Source: Tissierella sp. Yu-01 (GTDB lineage: Bacteria; Bacillota; Clostridia; Tissierellales; Tissierellaceae). From it: 64,000 bases of DNA. Both the position numbers and the translations under genes were made by a program. This document shows, piece after piece, positions 27,701 through 34,048 of the stretch (positions within the stretch are counted from its first letter, which is position 1; each line of letters begins with the position of its first letter). The DNA lies in the NCBI RefSeq assembly GCF_029537395.1, contig NZ_CP120677.1, positions 1,116,001-1,180,000 on the forward strand. The letters run 5' to 3'. Under the pieces are notes generated by a model, which worked only from the letters and a program-made list of their open reading frames with translations, was not told the origin of the DNA and searched no databases.

Positions 27701-29259
27701 CGTTCCCTAGTTCCCCCACTTCCTGTTTTACTTTTCCCAATGTAGTACGGAGTAATTAATACATGAGTTCTAGTCTTAGTAACTTTATCTGTCAAATATT
27801 TATTATTTTCATTTCTAATGTATTTAATATTATCTAACTCTTCATCGAATAATAGGGATGCTAACTCCTTAGCATTACCAATAGTAGCACTCATTCCAAT
27901 GTATAATGGTTTCTTTTCCATTAATTCCTCAAGTCTCCTCAGTAGATGTGAAACATGGCATCCTAATATCCCTTGATAAATATGAACCTCATCAAAAACA
28001 ATCGATTCTATCTTATTTCTTAAAATAGGCATATATTTAGGACTGTGTAATGCATAGTTAATCATATCAGGATTTGTAATAATAATATCTGGTGGGTCAT
28101 TTATTATATCTTCTTTTGTTAATCTACAGAATGATAATCTTGTCCCACATCTACTTCCATCAAATAGTTCATTTATGCAAATTAACTGACCTTTATCTAC
28201 TTCCCATTTATCTGATTTCCCACACTTTGGACATATCCTAATTAAACTTTCAGTGCTTAAATCCTTACTTCTATTAGGAGTATCCCCAGATAATATTCCA
28301 ATGCTTATATGTCTTGATAATGGTATATCTCGATCTGTTAACTTTTTATTAACTTTATATATTAACTCAACAAATCTCATTGCTTGGTCATTGGCAAGAG
28401 CATTTGTTGGATATATTACAATAGATTGTATCCCCTTTTGATTTGGATTACTTATTTTATTATGATAAATTCTAGCCAATAATGGAATCATAAATGCTTC
28501 CGTTTTTCCTCCGCCTGTTGGCATCGATAATAATAAATGCTTCTCTTTTGGATAATCAATTCCAAATAATTTGGCCATTATAAAAAATAGTGAATCCTCT
28601 TGAAATAATCTAAGCGTTCCCATTCCATCAGGTAATTCCCATATATCTCTAATTGCCTCAACTAAATCCTCTACTAGTAGTTTTGATGAATGTTTCAGAA
28701 AACCATCTTGATTGAAATTTATTGTTGGTTCTTGATTACTAGAATATTTTAGACTTTCCAATGTAGTATCACCATTTCTAAATTCGTGTATATCCTCTTT
28801 TAATACATCATACGAGAAATTTATTTCACTTATAGTTGGCTTATAGTCTTTACCTTTAGGTCTCCCCATGTCATCAATATAATTGAATTTACCGCCAGTT
28901 TGCTCAGTCAGACTATTATTTATCATATGTAACAATTTTTCAGCATCAAAAATAGCAATTAATATGTTTATATCACTCGAATGTATATTCTCATATATAT
29001 TTGATATTTCTCGTGTATTTTCACCTTCGTAATATTTATAAACTGGAAGACCAGAAGAGTTTGAGTTAGTTGTTACCACATTAACGAATATTCTGGTACT
29101 ACTTCTAATTTTACCATTATTCAATACAGTATTTTTTAACTGGCTATACCCTGGTACTTGATTTATGCAATCTATTAATCCTTCGAAAGAACCTGAAAAA
29201 TCAATATCAATCTCTGGAGCATAATTATTTACGCCTGTGTGTGAAAAATAGACCTTCAT
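24796..29259 (-). CDS. Large DEAD/DEAH-family helicase with zinc-cluster, DUF1998-like tail
   Basis: 1487 residues. SF2 helicase motifs: Walker A MPTGGGKTEAF (about 246-256), D423-E-V-H (motif II), SATIG (motif III), a second RecA lobe with VATKTLEVGIDIGDV, and motif VI QRIGRGGRK. After residue 1000 come Cys clusters (CEHCERG, CKSCGRK, CADDECGHLY, CINPEC), then CSGHCSTCNKFDDLDLG and DNNEGGSGAIIL, the pattern of DUF1998-type MrfA/DrmB/DruE-like helicase tails. It likely translocates on or remodels DNA. AGGGGG precedes the ATG, 12 nt after the PglZ stop. Closest by architecture to defence helicases; which subfamily is not decidable by eye. Confidence 0.85.
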   Translation of the reverse strand: MKVYFSHTGVNNYAPEIDIDFSGSFEGLIDCINQVPGYSQLKNTVLNNGKIRSSTRIFVNVVTTNSNSSGLPVYKYYEGENTREISNIYENIHSSDINILIAIFDAEKLLHMINNSLTEQTGGKFNYIDDMGRPKGKDYKPTISEINFSYDVLKEDIHEFRNGDTTLESLKYSSNQEPTINFNQDGFLKHSSKLLVEDLVEAIRDIWELPDGMGTLRLFQEDSLFFIMAKLFGIDYPKEKHLLLSMPTGGGKTEAFMIPLLARIYHNKISNPNQKGIQSIVIYPTNALANDQAMRFVELIYKVNKKLTDRDIPLSRHISIGILSGDTPNRSKDLSTESLIRICPKCGKSDKWEVDKGQLICINELFDGSRCGTRLSFCRLTKEDIINDPPDIIITNPDMINYALHSPKYMPILRNKIESIVFDEVHIYQGILGCHVSHLLRRLEELMEKKPLYIGMSATIGNAKELASLLFDEELDNIKYIRNENNKYLTDKVTKTRTHVLITPYYIGKSKTGSGGTRERYLAAMTVAGTLAMFIGHLITDSHFRKSIIFTNYRADADKIAGDLRERERLDIRFYFEEIIERVKANRPITQEEVEICLYMDQWVHEIIDNNNAINNKSEIGWNRGGLEKQERIRSIHSFSRNNLLADITLDDAFPIDIMVATKTLEVGIDIGDVTTVINSSAPFTINEYVQRIGRGGRKKDSVAITVINPESAIDCHMKNNFNNYVYAKTSDFEDAPIIINNEIIVEKHIKARIVDYFTKRFLKDNPYSDELYVSIGDIVDRITITKNGVRKLIGDGVSPVALEEYIECLYGEIFHRKIEDETVANRLLRFLQREESIIGTEACEFTEDDFKKAVSSVIKDLNKHLQSRGNRGKWEKNRYLVGRDNNAAMPDLTPSLRGSGATVSLYTNNNENSVDVVSRQTAFSSMPLSNEYAISTTISGVSSFIVKDDKGESDKDAEILIRRAICNFEDNTALEYFNNKLDDFPYSDDMIEVASTLNVLVPKKLRVAYFPSRFYCEHCERGLIPGDDYDERFDGVYCKSCGRKAVQLHKIYSCADDECGHLYDPPIPKMCINPECNSVKAATKIYKDNNYSFKGRAKDIRNLFKFRITNNLEWVCRKCGTRQNFSVFYMMKNGNKSQDVQRILGMRTSPDKKNTDYLPYIAKWYPETPNFSNQNDTVFSCKVCTSRKIKTISVPSVRTVSYSYVGNKVRNNRLDILCESLDIEDILIEFSKGYVIQLAQEYIRRFTNNSGNDRSYSLKTERIFDKQYWGNYYESHLAWFKFGDKIDEFLNTKKYTCSGHCSTCNKFDDLDLGKMMKPKRTIEEYNYDSVKQKPKKPDHRGKYCDTARDNNCNRQYCQCEDGTELCDEFNEMDYLRYIIIHTLKHGMLWSLPKYAGVNVSEVRGEVYPNDKYDSKDLVLIDNNEGGSGAIILIRKHWAHIWKFANDIIGLTCENKANIILPHSCSRYNADLCPFITKEYLDYLKQI

Positions 29260-29271
29260 TAGTAATCCCCC

Positions 29272-31062
29272 TTATATAATATTAATAAAACGTTTATGTA
29301 TACAATTAAGCAATTTATTATTGAGATCAAGCTGCAATAAAGGTACAAATTGCTCTTCAAAGCTACCTCCACCATGTCCACCATAGTGTAATAAATGTTT
29401 TGAACTTTCCTTAGAATAGAATAGTCCATTCCCTATTAACTTAACTATAATATCTGGTGACAAATCAGATATCTTATTATGCTCATTAATGCAATAGTAC
29501 TGTCTATATTCATCATTTGACTTGTCCAGTATATCTACGTCTATATTGATACTTTCAAAATAATCAACTAAGCAATTCTTAGCCATAGTTATTTCGTTGT
29601 TATTATTAATTCCGTAAATTAATAATGCTCTATTATTTTCAATCAATCTACAATTTTTAATATTTGAACCTAACAATTTCATTTTAATATCATACCTATT
29701 AATCATTACTCTAGAACTTTCAGACATTCCATGATCAGCGGTTATAATAATACTTGTTTCATTATTAAATAAATCAGGCTTTTCTAAAGCAATTTCAATA
29801 AGGAAATTTCTAAATAACACATTGAATTTTTCATGCTCAAATTTTTCAAACTTAGAATATGCACCCATCGTATGACCTGAATTATCTAGGCCAGTTAAAT
29901 AAATAATCCTTAAGTATTTATTCTGTTCTAAATTATCTATATCATCTTGGAGCACAGAAAAAATTCTTTCAGAAGGTATAACCTCTTCTACTTCTGCCCC
30001 ATTAAAGATGTAGTTACTAAATCCTAGATTACCAGTTCTATATCTTGAACAATAATAAACCTTAGATTCTATGTTAAAAGCTCTTACAAGTTCTGTTATA
30101 CTACATTTACTTGTATCAAAATACTTCTCAAATTCATCTATCGATAATGTTTTAGTATCTTTAAAACCATTTATATCTTTTTTACTTAATTTTGAGCTTA
30201 TTATTCCTGTTTTAATTGATTTTTGTCCACAGAAAATTTGTGCTAGACCCGCTGAAGTATCTGTTATGTGAGAGGAACCCAGAACTAATTCCTTAATACA
30301 ATTCACTCTATTTAGCCATGAAAAAATATTTTCATTATATGTATAATTAATTTCACTATTTATTAATTTCTTATTCCATTGATATTGACTAAAGCCAAAT
30401 CCATCAATTATTAATAGAATTACATTTCTTTTATTACATTCAAGAGTAGTACACACTTGATTTTCTCCATTATATCTAATTAGTTGGTGTTCTATTACTT
30501 TATTGATATTTGTAGTATTCCACTGCTTAATAAAAAGTTCTTTATATCTCTTTGATTTGAGTTCCAATATCTTTTTTATATCAAATATAATTTCTACTAA
30601 CGGTTCAATATCTTCACTACATAATCTATCTAAATATCTATCTACACCGAAAACTTCTTCAAAAGAACTCATTGCAACCTGGGACTTAGTATAATATTTC
30701 GAAAGATTATTAATCTCCTTGCAAGCATTTAAATAATCATCAGAGTAGTACTTTTCATTATGTGTTGTTATCAATTCCTTTTGGCTTATTAATTCTTCAT
30801 AGCAGATAAGTACTTGACTCCAGATAAATATCTGCCCGTATAAAATTTCTTTTTTATATCTTGAGAAATCATCTTCATACATATCAATTAAATCGTATAA
30901 TACACTAATTATCTCAGTTTTAAGTTCTACAGATGAAATCTTCAAAATATTCTTTATATCATTATCATTTGGTGAATCAAGAAAAATCATAATCATTCGA
31001 TAACATATAATATCACCTCTATTAAGTAACTCTTTCCTAAGGCTTCTTAATTTTTTAATCAC
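29272..31062 (-). CDS. pglZ: PglZ-type alkaline-phosphatase-fold protein
   Basis: 596 residues from GTG 31062, supported by GAGGTG five nt upstream. The C-terminal two thirds are an alkaline-phosphatase superfamily fold: ILLIIDGFGF with D220, a nucleophile-region Thr/Ser in HITDTSAGLAQIFCG, YLTGLDNSGH, then TADHGMSES with D443-H444 and the late HYGGHGGGS metal histidines. Residues 1-200 are helical. PglZ proteins are core members of BREX/Pgl and other phage-defence loci. It is the first gene of the operon and is followed after 12 nt by the helicase. No BrxC, PglX or BrxL is present nearby. Confidence 0.85.
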   Translation of the reverse strand: MIKKLRSLRKELLNRGDIICYRMIMIFLDSPNDNDIKNILKISSVELKTEIISVLYDLIDMYEDDFSRYKKEILYGQIFIWSQVLICYEELISQKELITTHNEKYYSDDYLNACKEINNLSKYYTKSQVAMSSFEEVFGVDRYLDRLCSEDIEPLVEIIFDIKKILELKSKRYKELFIKQWNTTNINKVIEHQLIRYNGENQVCTTLECNKRNVILLIIDGFGFSQYQWNKKLINSEINYTYNENIFSWLNRVNCIKELVLGSSHITDTSAGLAQIFCGQKSIKTGIISSKLSKKDINGFKDTKTLSIDEFEKYFDTSKCSITELVRAFNIESKVYYCSRYRTGNLGFSNYIFNGAEVEEVIPSERIFSVLQDDIDNLEQNKYLRIIYLTGLDNSGHTMGAYSKFEKFEHEKFNVLFRNFLIEIALEKPDLFNNETSIIITADHGMSESSRVMINRYDIKMKLLGSNIKNCRLIENNRALLIYGINNNNEITMAKNCLVDYFESINIDVDILDKSNDEYRQYYCINEHNKISDLSPDIIVKLIGNGLFYSKESSKHLLHYGGHGGGSFEEQFVPLLQLDLNNKLLNCIHKRFINII

Positions 31063-31122
31063 CTATTCACCTCATTAAAATAATAGTAATTCTTACAAAA
31101 TAATTTACAATATTATAATATT

Positions 31123-31299
31123 CTACACACATAAAGGTAAATCCTTCTTATTCTCAGCATTTATTTCATATAAAAAGTTAAAACGTAATTCATAAACTTC
31201 AGACTTATAGGCTATTATTCGAGTTGGATTATACTTGAATCTTACATAATCTACACTCAAGTATTGACTGGTAGATTGGCATAGAAGAGAAGTACCCAT
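31123..31299 (-). pseudogene. C-terminal remnant of an unidentified gene
   Basis: A 58-codon open frame with a protein-like C-terminal end (VDYVRFKYNPTRIIAYKSEV, then a YELRFNFLYEI helix). It continues upstream only in another frame (EVHNIYEIQSYKDAS, about 31301-31345). That pattern indicates the broken end of a larger gene whose front has decayed. It lies 60 bp upstream of the PglZ start, in the same direction, so it may be what is left of a first gene of that operon. Family not recognised. Confidence 0.5.
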
Positions 31300-31559
31300 T
31301 AAGTACTGGCATCTTTGTAAGATTGAATTTCATATATATTATGAACCTCTTTACCAAATATGAATGCTTAGTATACCTGAAAATGAAGAAAATTGATTCT
31401 CAAAGGTCATATAAAATTAAAATTTTCCCATAATCATTGCGGATTCTTTTTCGAAAAATATTGAACACGATATAACTCTAAAAGTTACTAAAACTGTAAT
31501 TTCAGAGACCAACTAAGAGACCATCACTAGAACTAGTTAAATAAAATACTTAATCGGAT

Positions 31560-31740
31560 TTAGTCTTATAACTCTAACACTTCTCTATCATCAAATACCC
31601 CAAATACATACCTTTTATTAAAAAAATAATTATCTTTTATTAATCAAAGTGTTAGAACTTCTTTTCAAATTCCTTACGAATTGTTTCTACAAAGTGATTA
31701 AGAAATTTTAATTAACTATCATTTATCCAGCTTAGGATAT
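31560..31740 (-). pseudogene. Decayed second copy of the small gene at 31792-32289
   Basis: The minus strand encodes KFLNHFVETIRKEFEKKF followed by a stop. It matches KFLKHIVETIGKKFVKKY of the neighbouring copy nearly residue for residue. After the stop, in a shifted frame, KDNYFF and YVFGVFDDREVLEL match KDNYLI and YSIVIDKNKVREL. Extra stops show it is dead. The bases between the two copies also align (shared GATAATTATTT). Confidence 0.6.
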
Positions 31741-31778
31741 AAAAATAGAATGCAAACAATAATTCGCATTCTATTTTT
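31741..31778. terminator. Bidirectional terminator-like hairpin
   Basis: A 13-bp stem AAAAATAGAATGC / GCATTCTATTTTT with a 12-nt loop and A/T tracts on both sides. It stands directly downstream of the broken small gene on the minus strand. It looks intact although the gene is not. Confidence 0.6.
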
Positions 31779-31791
31779 CTTTTATTTATTT

Positions 31792-32289
31792 TTATCTATC
31801 TTTACTGAGATTCTTACTAAATTCCTTGTACATATTAATGAAACATTCACCTATTGTATGGTAACAACCAAGACTATTTTCTATTTCACCGATACAGTAT
31901 TGATTCAGAATTGTTTGATTATGAAAAGATGGTTGCTCAGGGTTAGGTATTATCTGGGTTCTTATATCATCAACCCAACCAGCTATTCCTAAATACTTAT
32001 CTGGTTCATACTCTTGCATAGTCTTAAATCTACTTATTTTTCCTGCTACGCCTTCATCGATAGGACTTTGGATATAATGGACTTATAACTCCCTTTAGCT
32101 CTCTTACTTTATTTTTATCTATAACTATCGAATACTCATCCATTGATATCAAATAATTATCTTTCATTATTTCAAGTATTAATATTTTTTTACAAATTTC
32201 TTACCTATAGTTTCTACAATGTGTTTTAGAAACTTCTCCTCATCATAATTTGCTGCTATTATACATCTTAACCATCCTGAACTGTTCAT
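31792..32289 (-). pseudogene. Frameshifted small gene, about 155 codons, unknown family
   Basis: ATG 32289 follows an excellent AAAGGAGG site and opens MNSSGWLRCIIAANYDEE...GKKFVKKY, then a stop after 36 codons. The coding signal resumes in a shifted frame (ILEIMKDNYLISMDEY, then ELKGVISPLYPKS) past an A7 run. It shifts again near 32070 into DEGVAGKISRFKTMQEYEPD, which stays open to the stop at 31792. Two frame changes make a pseudogene the simplest reading. A 36-residue product from the first frame is the alternative, since the decayed neighbour copy ends at the same place. No family recognised. Confidence 0.6.
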
Positions 32290-32340
32290 ACAATTATCCT
32301 CCTTTCAAGTAATAGTCGACTACGTTAGGTCATAAAAAAA

Positions 32341-32363
32341 TCTCCTTATCTAAGATAAGAAGA
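32341..32363 (-). terminator. Terminator after the acetyltransferase gene
   Basis: The hairpin CTTATC-TAA-GATAAG, with flanking partial pairing TCT/AGA, is followed on the minus strand by a run of seven T. It lies about 20 nt beyond the GNAT stop. Confidence 0.65.
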
Positions 32364-32384
32364 TTAAATTTCAAACCTATATTT

Positions 32385-32666
32385 TTATCTATACCAAACA
32401 TCTTCATATTCATATTCGTTTCTTTCAAATTGATCTTTTACGTATGAGCACATAGGTATTACTTTTTTATTGTTTTCTCTAGCATATTCAACTGCTCTAG
32501 TTAGCAACTTTTTCGCTATTCCCTGCCCCTGTAATTCATCTGATACTATGGTATGTTCTATCGTTATTTTACCATCATCTGAACTTGTGTATATTATCTC
32601 TGCTAATGGAGCATTTTCATCCTCACCTATATAGAACTTAGAATTTCCTTCTTTTATTTCTAACAA
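32385..32666 (-). CDS. Small GNAT-family N-acetyltransferase (YjdJ/NATD1-like)
   Basis: 93 residues starting at TTG 32666, nine nt behind GGAG; no ATG is available. The single-domain GNAT pattern is clear: ADENAPLAEIIYT-type strands (here EDENAPLAEIIYTSSDDGKI), VSDELQGQGIAKKLL (acetyl-CoA pyrophosphate loop Q/R-x-x-G-x-G/A), and the C-terminal VIPMCSYVKDQFERN. This is the minimal YjdJ-type family, whose targets are mostly unknown. It is monocistronic, with its own terminator, next to the molybdenum hydroxylase operon. Confidence 0.85.
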   Translation of the reverse strand: MLEIKEGNSKFYIGEDENAPLAEIIYTSSDDGKITIEHTIVSDELQGQGIAKKLLTRAVEYARENNKKVIPMCSYVKDQFERNEYEYEDVWYR

Positions 32667-32747
32667 TCTTTATCTCTCCTTTATCATAAACAAATATGGT
32701 GCCATATTGGCTTCTACCCAAATTACAGGAAAATAAAACTATTTTGA

Positions 32748-33212
32748 TTACTTGTTTAATATTGATTTTACGGCTATAGATATTTCCTCGTATCCTGTAC
32801 ATCTACAAATATTTGACTGCAGCCATTCTTGGATAGTAGTATCATCTGCATCTGGGTGTATCTTGGATAATGAATGACATACCATAAGAAAACCACTAGT
32901 ACAATATCCACATTGAAATCCATACTCTTCAACAAATGCCTTTTGTATAGATGCATCCTTTAGTCCTTCTACTGTTAAAATTTTTTTGCCAATAGCTTCA
33001 ACAGTAAGCATAAGACATGATTTTACAGGCCAGTCGTCAATAAGTACAGTACATGCTCCGCAGTCTCCATTTTCACATCCTGGTTTTGGACCCGTAAGTC
33101 CAAAGTTGTTACGCAAAGTATAAAGCAATATATCTGAAGGCTTCACTGCAACTTTTCTTTCTTCTCCATTTATATTTAAAGTAATTACCTGTGTATCCAA
33201 TATTTCAAGCAT
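32748..33212 (-). CDS. [2Fe-2S] subunit of a xanthine dehydrogenase-family enzyme
   Basis: 154 residues with both iron-sulfur clusters: plant-ferredoxin type CENGDCGACTVLIDD plus a further Cys near residue 67, and the C-terminal CGYCTSGF...CRCTGY cluster. It relays electrons between the molybdenum subunit and the FAD subunit. ATG 33212 lies 3 nt after the FAD-subunit stop and has GGAGTGG upstream. It is the last of three subunit genes in the order molybdenum, FAD, FeS. No accessory genes for cofactor sulfuration follow. Confidence 0.92.
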   Translation of the reverse strand: MLEILDTQVITLNINGEERKVAVKPSDILLYTLRNNFGLTGPKPGCENGDCGACTVLIDDWPVKSCLMLTVEAIGKKILTVEGLKDASIQKAFVEEYGFQCGYCTSGFLMVCHSLSKIHPDADDTTIQEWLQSNICRCTGYEEISIAVKSILNK

Positions 33213-33214
33213 AA

Positions 33215-34048
33215 TTAGTCCACTCCTAGCTTATTAAATACTTCTCCAAGCATTAAGCCAAATACAAATTGCCTATATTCCTTGGACCCACTTACGTCTG
33301 TTAGAATTCTTCCTGGAACTTTCCCTATTGCTATATTAATTCTCTCTTCATAGTTTTTCCCTCTATCATTTAATACATTTTCCATATCCCTCGATCTAAA
33401 TGGATAATCACATAGTCCACTAAATGCAACTTTCAATTTTCCTCTATCATTTATTGCTACCATGGTAATTAGAGGATAATCTATCTTTTCGTTTTTAGTT
33501 CTCTTCACATGCGAATATGGTAATTCTAGATACCTTTTATCTATATTTACACGAAGGAGCATTTCACCTTCTTCAAATGACAATTTCTTACTAAAAGCTT
33601 CATTTATAGGTACATTTCTTCTACCCTTTGGTCCCACCAGTACTATTTCACTGTCAGAAACTAAAAGAGGCAACAATGATTCCTTATAAATAATACTTCC
33701 TATTATATTACCACCTAAAGTGATTTTGTCTTGGATAGTATGGTCCGCTATTCTACTAACAGCTAATGTTAGCAACGTAAATATATTGAGTTCAGCTATC
33801 TTAGTTAGTGTAACAGCTGAACCTATAGTTAGTCTTTCATTTTCTAATTGATATGCATTACATTCCCTAATTCCTTTTGTATCAATCACTGCATCTGCAT
33901 ACATATTATTCATTCTTGCCATACTGATAAATTCAGTACCACCGCCATAATAAATAACCTTTTTACCCCCAGATGATAGTGTTTCATATAGTTTAACTGC
34001 CTCTTCTACTGTATCTGGTCTATAATATTCAAAATCAAATGGTATCAT
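33215..34048 (-). CDS. FAD-binding subunit of a xanthine dehydrogenase-family enzyme
   Basis: 277 residues from ATG 34048, four nt after AGGTGAG; the frame opens three codons earlier at a GTG. The CoxM-type N-terminus FDFEYYRPDTVEEAVKLY is clear, followed by VIYYGGGTEFISM and the flavin-binding TLGGNIIGSI loop. The C-terminal CO-dehydrogenase flavoprotein domain completes it. It passes electrons from the FeS clusters to an acceptor. Its start lies inside the end of the molybdenum-subunit gene, so the two are translationally coupled. Confidence 0.9.
   Translation of the reverse strand: MIPFDFEYYRPDTVEEAVKLYETLSSGGKKVIYYGGGTEFISMARMNNMYADAVIDTKGIRECNAYQLENERLTIGSAVTLTKIAELNIFTLLTLAVSRIADHTIQDKITLGGNIIGSIIYKESLLPLLVSDSEIVLVGPKGRRNVPINEAFSKKLSFEEGEMLLRVNIDKRYLELPYSHVKRTKNEKIDYPLITMVAINDRGKLKVAFSGLCDYPFRSRDMENVLNDRGKNYEERINIAIGKVPGRILTDVSGSKEYRQFVFGLMLGEVFNKLGVD

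Noticed and set aside
19086-31062. Assignment of the PglZ operon to BREX, DISARM, Druantia or Dpd
   Set aside because: BrxC, PglX and BrxL are missing for BREX; DrmC and a DISARM methylase for DISARM; Druantia has no PglZ; and there is no DpdA-like transglycosylase for Dpd. Shared helicase and PglZ parts alone do not decide.
31063-31740. Attachment site or integration boundary of a mobile island
   Set aside because: The region is full of decayed genes, but no tRNA gene, integrase or direct repeats bounding 14.4-32.3 kb were found.
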